From Suillus spraguei (lineage: Eukaryota; Basidiomycota; Agaricomycetes; Boletales; Suillaceae), in contig JABCPU010000010.1 of NCBI GenBank assembly GCA_016800925.1, positions 1 to 64,000 of the forward strand: DNA of 64,000 bases, read 5' to 3'. Below, piece by piece: positions 33,971-46,437 of this stretch. The notes under the pieces were generated by a model. It searched no databases and was not told where the DNA came from. It saw nothing but the letters and a program-made list of their open reading frames with translations. How positions within the stretch are numbered: the first letter of the stretch is position 1; every line of letters begins with the position of its first letter. The position numbers and the translations under genes are program-made.

Positions 33971-35030
33971 GCAGCCATCATGACGGTTTCGACATATCCC
34001 TATTACCGTTCTGCAAGCGTTATACCCGAAGACATATGGCGTACACACCCGGCTGCCACGAACGGTAATGAGCAGGTTCACTGCAATGTCAACTGTGATG
34101 ACGTGGACTTTACACTTTTAGGCGGTGTCATCACAGGACGACTTGGAGCTTTTGACGACCGAGTCACGGTGTAGAGCATTAATATTCATTGGTATTTACA
34201 GATTACGCGTACTGGGCATTCAAGTTGGCACTCGTGGATCATGATTCCACTCAAACCTACCGTAGTAGTCAAGGTATGCGTTTTTACTCATACTACTCAA
34301 CTAGTTAACAGTGATTTGGCCCTATTACAGTGCTGCCATGTCACTCAAAATTCAGTACTAGTAGCACAAGCTGCAGGCAACGGACACCAGCACTGTGATT
34401 CCCGACATTATGATTATGCCATGCATTGTGATACACTTGTTAATGCTCTTTGGCCAGAGTACCCGTGTCTGCGGCCGCGACATACTATACACAACTATAT
34501 CAACTGCACTCGTGACTAGTGAGTTTGACGATTCACTCGTTCCACTGTACCGTGATCCCGTCTCACAGTTCGATGGTGCACTGTGTGAATGATGATAGTC
34601 TAGGCACCACCCACTAAACCTGAGTCTACTCAACCTTCAATAAGACACTCTGACTCATTTTACGGCCACGAGTAGTCCTCACCGTCGGCTATGTGCTCTT
34701 TATTACCTATCTTTCCGCTCGTAACCTTCCCACTCTCGAGTAAAGCTTCTCCATAAGCTTTCACTAAACCAACTTCCACTCTTCTTTACTTAACTTTCGC
34801 TGCTCACGTGCTGCTCCGGTGATTCAAGGCACGCTTTATTCTGCGGACGTCGGTCACGAGCAGGCTTCGTAGTTGTGCAATGTGCGTCCTTGTATGCGAC
34901 TATCCATCATATTATTGTATTCACTAATGTGCTACACGCTAGGATATAAATAACACAACGTCTGAACAAAGTTTAACTGCCGCATTAGGGACAGGAAATC
35001 GATAAGGAAAGGCGATGTGAAGCCGGCGTG
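33971..35030. other. No gene recognised
   Basis: Frames up to about 92 codons are present on both strands, without recognisable domains. The stretch is the left flank of the duplicated secreted-gene block. Confidence 0.4.
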
Positions 35031-35162
35031 TGCCAGGAGTCTGGGGTCTTTTGATTGTGGATGATGTGAGGATGTTCGGATTTTGTTTGCTCAGCGTTTG
35101 AAATTGAAGTTATTCGAAGAAGCCAAGAAAGTTCCGAATGATAGCACTGTTGCAAGCGTACC

Positions 35163-36941
35163 ATGAGCCTGAAAGCCGCAGTCGTTTGGGTTTCCCTTGC
35201 CTTTGAATGGGTTTTGACTGCACAAATACCTCTGTCGAGTCATGCGCCTTTTCCTTCTACACGGGGGTCGAAAATGATAGTGGACAATGGGATCTTGGTC
35301 AAGCGCCTGAGATAAAAGCGACAGGACATCTGGTGTTCGCAACGGCCAATAACCTGATTCAACACTGGGCAAATACACGTTATCGTATTGGTGGGTCTGA
35401 AATACTGAACACCGTGCATGTCATGACTCATCGCTTACACCCTGCAGGTCATACAATAGTCCCAGGGACTATTCCCGTAGGCACTCTCCTCTACCATGGA
35501 TCCATCACCGGTCCTCATTTACCGATTGTTCTGGATTGGGTATCTGTGGAACCAGACCACTCCATGATTTTCTGCCATGGGTCGATCGAAACAGGGTGCT
35601 GGCACCTCACCCTTGAAGTCACTCGACCAATGAAAGTGCTCTACTTTGACGGAAGCAGCGCTGTGAGAATCCCTGAGGGCACCATGGACACCAAGATCTT
35701 GTGGCATGGTCGGAAATGAAACCCGAGTGGATGGAAAATGAGGAGCAGCGCATTACAGATCTGTGTAAATGGGGTCAGAAATATGGCTTGAATGGCTTTG
35801 TGAGGTTCGTTAGATATTGAGATGTGTCAATACCTGATATTGATTTGTGAGTTATAGAATGCAAATAAATTTGTACGAACCCATTCGTAGCTCTTTAGTG
35901 ATATGTCACTAACAATGGTCACAGTGAAGTCATGATCTGCAACTTCACCTCTCACATGGAGGTCGTTTCGTTCTTGAATCTCGAGAGCCCTCGCTTCGTG
36001 ACCGGCCCGCCTATCGATTGGCCAGAGAACCCTACTTCGGGTGAGCGATCGTGTCCATGTTTTGACATAGGTCTGATTTATTCTTATATCAAATGTTCGA
36101 AATGCAACATTCTGCTTCATGGCGTGAGATTTATCCAGGAGAAACTCGGATTATGCTTGATTTTTCTGGCCTCGTCTCTTTCTATGACACCGCTCTTGTT
36201 CCCTCCTTGGTGTCGCGCCGTGTAGGCTTGGAGCGGTGGAATCACCGAGTTAGAGGAATCTCACGGGAGGATATAGAACGTGTCCAAGAAAGGCTAGATC
36301 AAGTGTTGATACGACCACCTATGACAACCAGCGGCATTGACTGGAAGACCCTCTTGAGGGTGGTGGTAGATCGATATGCCAGCCGCCTAGAGATGAGCAG
36401 TTTTTGAACATGACGTTAGACGATAAGTCGATCTTTAACCATGCACGACAAGTCCAGAGACGGCTGCGCACCGTGCTTTTGCCCTACACTTTGTTTGCAG
36501 TTATACCTCCCAATACCTCTATCACTGCCAACACGACAAATTCATGGGCCGTGCCAGTTTTTCGGGAATGTGCTACATGCACATGCCCCTTTTATCCTCC
36601 GGAAGAACGGCTTAAAGCTGATCACATACATACTCTCATGGGCGAATGGAAGGAAGATATGACACAGTCAATCTCCTGGTTAGACTGGAGCGTGTGGGTG
36701 AAGTGCCGACCGGCCTGTAGAATTGAGGTAACAAAGTCAAGTCATTTGTTTGGGAAATGACTGATCTCGTCGTGTGTAGGAGATGTGCTACTTGTCTACT
36801 TGGCCCCTTGGGTTTCCCAGCAATGCTCCGCTACTTCAAACTCGATGGGACGGTGTTTCCTTATGGCCAGACCCAAACAATGGGGAATGGAAGAGACCAA
36901 AGCCAAAGTGTATCAGGCGGCTGGAGCCGTATGGTTTTTAG
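35163..36941 (+). pseudogene. Secreted-protein gene, broken paralogue C
   Basis: It is collinear with the intact gene at 41768-43689 in all five exons and introns. One base is missing in exon 1 (gcgccttttccttc against gcgcctttatccttc) and one in exon 2 (gacaccaag against gacactcaag). Exon 4 has lost bases near 36395 and about 130 bp near 36575, where gctacatgcacatgcc joins directly to ccttttatcc. The last exon and its stop are present. The flank after it up to about 37120 also matches, including the region where the HSF start codon lies in the other copy; here that ATG reads GTG. It is a dead copy. Confidence 0.85.
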
Positions 36942-37120
36942 GTTGCATTGTTACTTACACTTGCACGTAGCGTAGTCGTAGTCCTTGTAAAATTATTGCA
37001 GTACATTTTGAAAGAAGGTTTTGATTTGAATGTTTTGATGTGTTGGGTGGCCGGCTGAGATTGTCAAAAGCAAAGTCACTCTTGTCTCTTTCATCGACTA
37101 CAATGTGGGTACAGACCATG

Positions 37121-38216
37121 AGCCAGAGGAAGCCTTGCAACATGGTATCAGTATCCAGATGTGCTTATGAAAAATTGCAATATGGCGACCTTCAAACCTT
37201 CCCTTCTTCAACGTTTTCAAAACCCCCAGAGTACCAGCAGGTCCACCACCATGACTCCACTTGGAGCACTCCCAGCGCCCGCACCTTCCCGTACGTACTT
37301 TCCAAATCCGAAAACCTACATCAAGGCCCCAACGTCGATCCCATCGTCAAGCCCGTCAACGACATTTTGGCCGCATCCACATAATCACATTGCTACATCC
37401 CGATGGGGCGGTCTCTGTCGCTAGCCCGAGAGATTGACCCTCCTGGATGTCTCGAAGTCGCCATCACGTCTATACCCTGACATCAAACAGCCGATGCTAG
37501 CCGACTGGTGCGTGCAAGTCCGTCCTGGGGTGTATCGGTGTCACCGCCTGGAACCACACAGACAAGACGTTTTATGTTTGGTGCGATTCCTTCAAATTCT
37601 CTGACTCCGAAGAAGTGCTAAGCCTCAAAGTACTACAGGAACATATTTTTTCATTCAGGCTTAACACGGCCTTCACAGCACAATGACAATGATTAATAGG
37701 ATACACGTATCTCTCAAGCACGCTTCAGTATCAATTCTAAACACATTTATATTCGCATCCGTATTTCTATCTCGTCGAACAAAGTGAAAGGCAACCTCCT
37801 CCACAAGCATTAACCAGCCTCAACATCGTCAAAATCATCAAGTACTAATACGCCTCGCATCATCAAGCAACACATACACGAATGGCCCTTGCACACCGTG
37901 TCATCATCTTGAGTGATTCTTCTGTAAGCCGGTTGGCGTGAGTCAGGTGAACTCAGAAGATAAGGGTGGGACGTTGAATGAATGAGAAGACGAATCAAAG
38001 GACGAATTGCTAAAGAACTGCAGCAGTGTTGCACAACTTGCCTATTTGCCGAAGCAATTATAAGGATGATTATCATCACGCAGAGGAAATAAGGACCAGT
38101 AGTTCAACGGAAACGTGGGTGGGCAGCTAGTACCAGTAAAGATATAGTTGGTTTACAAAATGCGGGTATCTACATAGGTGACGCAAACCTGCCGCCTAAT
38201 GTGTTTGATTCGTTTG
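37121..38216. other. No gene recognised
   Basis: Plus frames at 37040-37384 and 37161-37424 overlap in different frames and are Pro/Ser-rich. Neither is supported by splice sites or a known domain. The rest holds no recognisable feature. Confidence 0.4.
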
Positions 38217-38885
38217 TTAAGTATGCAATGTATGTTTCGCGAACACGGATAAAAGCCCTCCATTGAGGGCATGGAATACGCTACTTATCTGTCGAACAGT
38301 CAACTCAACCTTCCCACATTCGTCTGGCTCCTTGAAAGTAAGATCGAGATCCAAGACAGAGGGCAAACCTCTTTGTAAACCAGGTCCTTGTGAACCTTCG
38401 CCAGAGCCACCACCGCTTTTTTTTGGTCTGAGGACTGGTAAAGATCCCAGGCGATACATTTGATATGTGCGGTCTAATAGACTGTGCTGGGATCTGCCCG
38501 CGTTCACTGGGACCAAAAGCTGGCGTAGGACTAATAGAGAAACACAGACTTCCAAGTGCTGCTAAAGGACTTTCGTGTTGATTGTACATGCGAAGTTCGA
38601 GCGCTGTGTCCCCACCTTCATTATCAGATATCATTACATGCCACAATACCACTCACAGTTATTGGAATCGGCATGCTGTGTCAGGCTTCGAAGTTGAATG
38701 TCCACTCCCCCAGAATCATGCCGGGTTTTGAAGGCTTCCACCTCGAAGCTGAAACCAGAACCCGAAGTCAATAGTGGCGATCTGCCTCCGCAAGGCTGAG
38801 AGAGACAAAGCTTAACCATCAATCCAATGAGATCTATCATAACGTACACGGTCATACTACCCAATTTCACTGGTGAATAATCCAT
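38217..38885 (-). pseudogene. Possible N-terminal C2-like fragment of an NLR-type protein
   Basis: On the minus strand a short piece reads GDTALELRMYNQHESPLAAL then GSLCFSI, reminiscent of the C2-like domain that begins many Agaricomycete NACHT proteins. A second frame ends DLDLTFKEPDECGKVEL. The pieces lie in different frames and no signal for a full gene is visible. It lies downstream of the NACHT fragment (39890-41505) on the same strand, which is the wrong order for one gene. Confidence 0.25.
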
Positions 38886-39154
38886 TGATCCGTTGGATAG
38901 GAGAGACTTGTTTGGAATGTTCAGATGTTAGTTCAAGGCAAACCCAAGGTCTGTGTGTTTGTATAGGACCATCTCTATGTTGGAAACCGACGCACCAGAG
39001 GGAGAAGAGAATGAATGGCCGAAGAATCCGAGAAGCAAGCACGAGGGGAGAAGCTGAGGAACGTGGTTCGAGCGCAAGCCATGATAGGCCAGTGGGATGC
39101 AGCGCGCTGACGTCGGCCGAGCCTCTACAATATATGTCAACGAGTTATGTCTTC

Positions 39155-39312
39155 TCAGTTCTTCTTCGAGAAACTGAGATGTAAGTCTGTAGATTCTTGT
39201 ACCGTCAGCGTTAACTGACGAAAGCAATAGCGTACCTTGTTCTTCTAGGTAGCGCACGTGTTAATAGAGTTCTTCTTCGAGAAACTGAGATCGTACCTTG
39301 TTCTTCTAGACC
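39155..39312. repeat. Two short direct repeats, one with spacer lost
   Basis: The block gttcttcttcgagaaactga plus gat occurs at about 39159 and again at about 39262. The block cgtaccttgttcttctag occurs after each. In the first copy the two blocks are separated by about 50 bases; in the second they are joined directly. Confidence 0.6.
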
Positions 39313-39547
39313 CTTTTCTCCCGCCCTCGTTAGCCTCTTATCGCAAGACTCTACACCGTCGAATACGTTGGATGTCAAAAGCAGAGAGCTTTAGATCCAA
39401 AGTTAGACCTTGACGCCAAAGCAAAGAAACAACTGTCGCATAGTATGACGCTTCAGCTGGGCATATCTGGTAGTTGAAATGCACCTAATTCGGAATTGGG
39501 CAACCAGTGGCAACACTGAAACCCAGTCAGACACAGTAATGTATCAA

Positions 39548-41505
39548 TCAAGGTGATGGACTCACGTCCGCCAACACACCTAAAACTTTTGAATCTGCTC
39601 CCTCAACAGGCTGTCCTTGAGATACTCCTGGTTTCACCAGGGAAGACTGCAGTTCGGACACGGGAAACTGATATGGACTATCGGAAACCGTGCCACACCT
39701 GTGCACCAGCACATTGGAACTTAAATTCAGAGGTTTTCCAGATAAATCCGCCAGAGCCTCTACAATATAGTAAATCTGGAGGGGGAACAGGTTGATGGGA
39801 TCAAAATAAAGTATGATCAATTGTTCTGCAGTTGCGAGTGACTTGTTCATAGGTGTGAAATCAGGATGAGGTTTGATTTTGGCCCATCCCTAGCATATGA
39901 TAGTGAGAAAAGATGCCCACTCTATTCTATAATAGACGCAAAAACTCACGGAAAACACAGAACGGGCTTTCTGTAACATTGTTAGGCCATTGTTGAGCTC
40001 TCCTAGTAGACATAAGGCCTCAATCCAATGCAGGATGTGAACATGGAGAAATTGCTTTGATGCGGAGACAAGGTGTTCATTGTACTTTGCGAGAGATAGA
40101 TGGTGTGCCCAGTGACGGCAAGCATATCGCATGATATCAGGAAGAGCGGTATCTCGTTTATGCTCGAAAATGTCTTCGGCGGCCATGACTGTGCGATCTG
40201 AAATGGAAATATCGCATAGATTTGCCTTGAGTTTATGTAAAATAATAAAACACTGGTGTCCGAGACCCCTATGGATTTCTGTAGAGTCGGTGTAATATGG
40301 GTGACAGCGCACTGGGTTCTCGAAGAACTCAAATAGTGATGAATGATATGATTGGATGGGAACCATGGGTTTATCGGATGACACAGTCAGAATTGACGAA
40401 AATTCCTCCAGAGTGAGATCGAGGCTTTTGCTATAATCCGGGGGAAAAAATTGCAAGAGTTGAGAACGCGGTAGGGGCTGTGCCAAATTGATGATATCAA
40501 TAAGACATCTGACCAAGGCTCGGTTGTCTCTGATAATATTCTGATACACGTAATCCAGGTCGGCATATGCATCTGCCATAATATGGGGTGACGATGATAA
40601 GAATGCATCCAACCTCGAAACAGGGTGTTTTTTCGGGTGCGAAATGTATTTCATTGCTATGGATGCGCATAGAAATGAATCGCCGACCTTGTTAGTGAGG
40701 TCATCCATTTGACAGGAAGATGGCCACTGGGTCACGTCTCCAAGACTAAGATTACGGGTCTCGACAACTCGCTGAAATTCGTGCGCAAGGAAGTGGCGGA
40801 TATTTGTCTTTGTCTCCTCATCGTAATTCTGCAATGTGATTTCTTGGATGTTTCTGAATCCTTTCCCATAGACTTCACTGATCTGCAACTTGAAGTTGAG
40901 TCGACTTGCTAGAATGACGTGGGCATCGAGTGGATCCTTGTAGGCGCATATGGCTTCCGTTAATAAGTGTGCCACCCGTATAGCATCGTCGGGGGAACAG
41001 GATTCATCCAGTGCATCGATAATGAATGTCACAGGAGACCGAGATTGGGGTCTCCAAAGATGTTTGATGATAAGACGTTGTATTTGGTCCTTTCGAGATT
41101 TCAGGTGTGATAACAATGCAGGATCATCGATAATGGTTCTGATAATATCATCTTTCACCGACGGGAATGCGAGGGCCAACTGATAGGTAAGAGTTGGCAC
41201 GACATGATCGCACATCGTCTTGTCTACATTGTCACGCGAGAAGAAAAAAGGTCCCGCAAGACGTCCTTGTGCCCGTAGCTCTTCCGCAATCGTGAACAAG
41301 ATAGATGTTTTGCCTGAACCTGGAAATTCATGCAACCAAATATTTTTTTGGCTCTTCTCATCCACTACCTGCCAGATGCTCTTCAAAACGGTGGTTCGTG
41401 TGCCCTCAAGACATGGCGAGAGTGCTCGTGGTTCGGCATTGTATATAGCAGGGTGCACCGCAGCCTTGACCAGACGATCCCATGCACGGTCGTGTGTTTC
41501 AAATG
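39548..41505 (-). pseudogene. NACHT ATPase fragment (NLR-like), truncated at both ends
   Basis: A minus-strand exon begins at 41505 after an acceptor (the upstream exons are missing, because the promoter of the secreted gene follows). It reads WDRLVKAA, SPCLEGTRTTVLKSIW, then the Walker A motif LHEFPGSGKTSI, and a Walker B-like VTFIIDALDES. These are the marks of the NACHT domain. The helical C-terminal region ends CRHWAHHLSLAKYNEH and LHWIEALCLLGELNNGLTM. After a likely intron near 39890-39948 a 3' exon ends near 39548. No WD40 or other repeat region follows. Such proteins act as fungal NLR-type sensors in non-self recognition or programmed cell death. Loss of both the N-terminal effector and the C-terminal sensor makes function unlikely. 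Confidence 0.75.
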
Positions 41506-41767
41506 CTGTTCAAGTTAAGTGACGTTGCATGTAAATGAAGCTCAGTGTAACATGGTCAGGCCGCCGCCCGCATAACCGTTACACCAAAAGGTGAAATACT
41601 GAAAGTTTAGGGATACAAGAAGTGTCATATCAAGTAACGAAGGAGAGACGTTTACGTTAAGGAAAGGCGGGGTGAAGCCGGCGAGAGTCTTGGGTCTTTT
41701 GATTATGAATGACGTAAAGGTATCCGACGGACGAGCCGAGAAACTTCCGAATGATAGCAAGGGTACC

Positions 41768-43689
41768 ATGAACCCGAAAGCTGCAGTCGTTTGGCTTTTC
41801 CTTGCCTTTGAACGAGTTCTGACCACACAAATACCTCTGTCGAGTCATGCGCCTTTATCCTTCTACATGGGAGTCGAAAATGATCTTGGTCAAGCACCTG
41901 CTGTAAATGCGACAGGACATCTGGTTTTCGCAACGGCCAATAACCTGCTTCAACACTGGGCAAACACACGTTATCGTATTGGTACATCTGAAATAAAGAC
42001 TGAACACTGTGCATGTCACGATTCATCGCTTACATCCTGCAGGTCATACAATAGTCTCAGGGACTATTCCCGTAGGCACTCTCCTCTACCATGGATCCAT
42101 CACCGGTCCCCATATACCAACTGCTCTGGATTGGGTGTCTGTGGAACCAGACCACTCCATGATTTTCTGCCATGGGTCAATTGAAACAGGGTGCTGGCAC
42201 CTCACCCTTACAGTCACTCGACCAATGAAAGTGCTCTATTTTGACGGAAGCAGCGCTGTGAAAATCCCTGAAGGCACCATGGACACTCAAGATCTTGTGG
42301 CGTGGTCGGAAATGAAACCCGAATGGACGGAAAATGAAGAGCAGCGCATTATAGATCTGTGTAAATGGGGTCAGAAATATGGCTTGAATGGCTTTGTGAG
42401 GTTCGTTGGATTTTGGGATATGTCAATACCTGATATCGATTTGTGAATCATAGGATGGAAATAAATTTGTGCGAACAGATACGCAACTCCTTGGTGATGT
42501 GATTTGTTACTAACAACGGTCCCAGTGAAATTATGATCTGCGACTTCACCTCTCACATGGAGGTTGTCTCGTTCTTAAATCTTGAAAACACTCGATTCAA
42601 GCACAGCCCGCCTACGGATCTGCCAGAGGACCCCACTACTGGTGAGTGACCATATTCATGTTTTGAAATACGTCTGATTTGTTCTTGGACATCAGAGTAT
42701 CAAATTTTTGAATTAATGCATTGTGCTTCATTGCGCGAGATTTATCCAGGAGAAACCCGGATTATACTTGATTTTTCTGGGCTTATCTCTTTCTACGACA
42801 CCACTCTTGTTCCCTCCTTGGTGCCGCATCGTACAGGCCTGGAGCGGTGGGACCATCGAATTAGTGGAATATCATCAGAGGATATAGAGCGTGTCCAAGA
42901 AAGGCTAGATCAAGTGTTGATACAACCATCCGTGACAACCAGCAGTATTGACTGGAAGACCGTCTTGCGGGTGGTGGTAGACCGATATGCCAGCCGCCTA
43001 GAGATGATGCAGTACCTTTTGAACATGACGTTAGACGATAGGTCGATCTTTAACCATGCGCGACAAGTCCAAAGACGACTGCGCACCGTGCTTTTGCCCT
43101 ACACTTTGTTTGCAGTTATACCTCCCAATACCTCTATCACTGCCAACACGACAAATTCATGGGCCGTGCCAGTTTTTCGGGAATGTGCTACATCGCACAC
43201 GGCCTCGATAGAAGCTCATGAAACGACACTGACGCCTTCTGAATATTTGCTACTGCAGGCGGTACGGGAAACTACGCGTGAAATATGCCGCGTCACTACG
43301 AAGATGTGGGCTTCTGGGTTGATTGTTGGAGTTGACCCCTTTTATCCTCCGGAAGGACGCCCTGAAGCTGATCACATACATACTCTCATGGGCGAATGGA
43401 AGGAGGATATGACACAGTTAATCTCCTGGTTAGACTGGAGCGTGTGGGTGAAGTGCCAACCGGCTTGTGGAATCGAGGTAACCAAGTTGGGTCACTTGTT
43501 TGGGAAATGACTGATCTCGTCGTGTAGGAGATGTGCTACTTGCCTACTTGGCCCCTTGGGTTTCCCAGCAATGCTCCGCTACTTCAAACTCGATGGGACG
43601 GTGCTTCCTTATGGCCAGACCCAAACAACGGGGAATGGAAGAGACCGCAGCCAAAGTGTATCAGACGGCTGGAACCGTATGATTTTTAG
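41768..43689 (+). CDS. Secreted protein of unknown function, intact paralogue B
   Basis: Five exons (41768-41981, 42043-42400, 42526-42641, 42696-43477, 43528-43689) join in frame from ATG to TAG. The N-terminus is KAAVVWLFLAFERVLTTQI, a probable signal peptide. Conserved blocks are GHLVFATANNLLQHWANTRY, GTLLYHGSITG, EPDHSMIFCHGSIETGCWHL and MKVLYFDGSSA in the first half. A long helical part with TNSWAVPVFRECA follows, and the end is CQPACGIE, MCYLPTWPLGFPS and PKCIRRLEPYDF. The paired Cys (xGCW, CxPAC, MCY, KC) suggest disulfides. The stop lies 180 bp before the HSF start, so the HSF promoter is confined to that interval or runs into this gene. The enzymatic activity or partner is unknown. 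Confidence 0.85.
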
Positions 43690-43871
43690 AATGCATTATT
43701 ACTTACACTTGAAGTTGTAGTTGTACGTAGTCGATCGTAGTCCTTGTAAAATTATTGCAGTACAGTTTAAGCGCGCGTGACGTATGCGAAGTTTAATGTT
43801 TTGACGTGTTGGCTTTTGTGGCCGAGATTGTCAAAAGCAAAGTCACTCTTGTCTCTTTCATCGACTGCAAT

Positions 43872-46176
43872 ATGAGTACAGACCAACAAATGTATCTGGC
43901 GGTAGCTCCCAGAGCTAGCTCGTCGCATCTGAACAGGCCAGCACGTCAGCTCGTCCCTGCCTTTCTTCAAAAACTATATGAGTGCGTATTTAGTTAAATC
44001 TAATCTCACAGATGCTGTAGTCCTGACATCCTACAACCATCTTGCTCCTATAGGATGGTTAACGACCCCTCAGACCACGATCTCATTCGATGGTCTGACA
44101 CCGGTGACTCTTTCTTTGGTATGTCCAACGACAGTCTTTCTCTATTCAATATTCAACGAGTTTGGCACACTCATAGTCCTCGACCAAGAGCGCTTCGCGA
44201 GTGAAGTCCTAGGACGCTGGTTTAAACACAAGAACTTCTCCTCATTTGTCCGCCAACTTAATATGTATGGCTTTCACAAAATTCCTCATCTCCAACAAGG
44301 CGTACTTCGTTCAGATTCAGATACCGAATTCTGGAACTTCGAGCACCCCCATTTCCTCCGTGGCCAACCAGATATGCTCTGCCTTATCCAGCGCAAGAAG
44401 CAGGCCGCAGCTACTTCCGACGTTGCTACTGCTATCGCTGAAGTTCCTAATAAAGATGTGGGTACAGCTGCGTCTGCAGGTGCCCTGACCCCTGGCCAAT
44501 TGATGGACATGAATTCAATCGTGAATGGTATTCAAGCCATCAAAAGACATCAAGCTGCCATCTCTGCTGACCTCAATGACCTCAAGTCCTCCAACCAGCA
44601 TCTTTGGCAGGAAGCTATCGCTGCTCGTGAGAGGCATAAGAAGCACCAGGACACCATTAACCGTATCCTCAAATTCCTTGCTGGAGTGTTCGGTCATGCA
44701 GATAATCCAATACGCAAGGATGATATAGGTGGAGGTGGGGTTGTTAGTGGTGGTGAGGGGAGTGAGATCGTTGCGAGATTGCCACAGCGGTTGATGATTG
44801 GCGATGGGCGCAGTGGCGGAGGGAGTGGTGCAAAGAAGGGTGTTGACGTTACTGAGATCATAGATGACCAACCGAAGACCAGTATAGACAGTGCAAACTC
44901 TTCTGAAATGGGTACGTTCTGCATTTGCATCTGTGTTTCGACATTGACGCCCTGCCTACATGATTTTGCAGATTTTTTCGCGTCTCTGGACACACCTTCC
45001 GCTATCCCATCTGAGCAGGGCCCTTCGTGCAATACTTCGCCCCGATTTGCGTCCATTGAACCCTCTCTTCCTGATACCCCGACTCCCTCAACAGATGCAA
45101 GTACCGCATCATGCCCCAACACCGTCCCCATCAACACCACTACAACCAACACTATCAATCCAAACCCATTGAATATAAATGGCGCCTCGCCCACCTCGCC
45201 TAATACCTCTTTCCCTCGTCCTGCCGCAATTCAACATTCAGTTTCTGCACCTGCCTTCACCTCCCTAACCACTGCACCCCCTCAGCCTTCTCCACAGAAT
45301 GACGCCCTCATCCATGCCGCACTGTCCCAGGTGCTCTCGTCTCCTGTGCAGATGCAGAAACTGATAGCCGCTCTTGGTGGGGGTGGATTCTCGTTGTCAG
45401 GAGATGGACACACGCAAGGAATAATACCACAGTCCATAATGCAGCAGCCTTTCCCCACCCAACCGCAACCGCAGCCACAGCCGCAACCCCAGTTGCCCCA
45501 ACAGCACACAAACGCCAACCCAACGCAACTGATGCCATACGACCCTCCCACGTTTCAGACGGACTACCCTAGCTCATACTCCCTCCTCTCGCAGAGCGGC
45601 GGCGTTGAGGTATCGCCTTTCGAAGCACACGACGATCACCTGCAGAAGACCTACTCTACAGCACACGAGATCAACACAGATGTTGACTCGCTGGAAACGA
45701 ACATCCATTCCCTCATTCAGAGCCTCGGCTTTGACCCGTCGACTTTCGACGCTACTGATGGCGCTCAGCCGCATCTCGATGATCCCTATGGAGTAGGCTC
45801 GGGGCAGGATTCTTTCGACATTGGCTCCTATCTTAACGGTATGGATCTGGCGCATGATGCAGCTGGGCATACGGGCCAGGGTGAGGAAGACCCAGATATG
45901 GAGAGCCTGAGGCTGGCAGACAAGCTGGACTCGTCAACGGCGCGTGGAGCAGGCGTGGACAAAAAAGTACCAAGTGAAGAGGTGCATGCATTCCTTGATG
46001 GGGTTGCTTCTCAGGATGGCGGCGTGGACATGGCTACGTCTTTGATGCAAACAACCCAAAGTGCGAACGCCACGCGACCCCGCAAACGCAAATCAGACGT
46101 AACGGATGCTGGTTCGCTTTCAGGTCCGACAGAATCGACATCAACAACAGGTAGTAGGACTAAGAGGAAAAGATGA
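43872..46176 (+). CDS. Heat-shock transcription factor
   Basis: Exons are 43872-43981, 44054-44118, 44177-44911 and 44972-46176. Residues about 25-140 form the HSF DNA-binding domain: VPAFLQKLYEMVNDPSDHDL, IRWSDTGDSFFVLDQERFAS, EVLGRWFKHKNFSSFVRQLN and MYGFHKIPH. The recognition helix is SFVRQLNMYGF. A 60-residue hydrophobic-repeat coiled coil follows (NGIQAIKRHQAAISADLNDL to LKFLAGVF), the place of the HR-A/B trimerisation region. The rest is Gln/Pro/Ser-rich with a PQPQPQPQPQLPQQ run. The end is basic (RPRKRKSDV, TKRKR), a likely nuclear signal. HSF trimers bind nGAAn repeats and drive chaperone genes. Spacing to the upstream secreted gene is 180 bp. The arrestin gene ends 260 bp downstream on the other strand, so the two converge. 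Confidence 0.92.
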
Positions 46177-46437
46177 ATAAAAAGTAGGATGGGTAACATG
46201 ATGTGCGTAAGGAATGTTAGAACACTGTAGAGCTATGATGATACTGCTACCACTCCGTTATTATAACGTTACTGTCATATGTAGTCCTGTAATACCTCGA
46301 AAACTGTAACGATAGACAGAAATACGCTGACCGACATTGTCGATAGCACAATCGGGAAGAATGAAGAAAATGCATTAGTAGCTTGTAGTAAACATTCAAG
46401 AAATAAATCATTGAGATGGTTATTCATAGTGCAGAAA

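Noticed and set aside
41542..41826. Minus frame over the promoter of the secreted gene
   Set aside because: It overlaps the well-supported exon 1 on the plus strand and is not conserved in the copies.
44694..45194. 166-codon minus frame in the HSF gene
   Set aside because: It is antisense to HSF exons and an intron, with no domain.
45282..45551. Gly/Cys-rich minus frame (CGCGCGCG-type) opposite the HSF glutamine run
   Set aside because: It is an antisense translation of a CAG/CCN-type tract.
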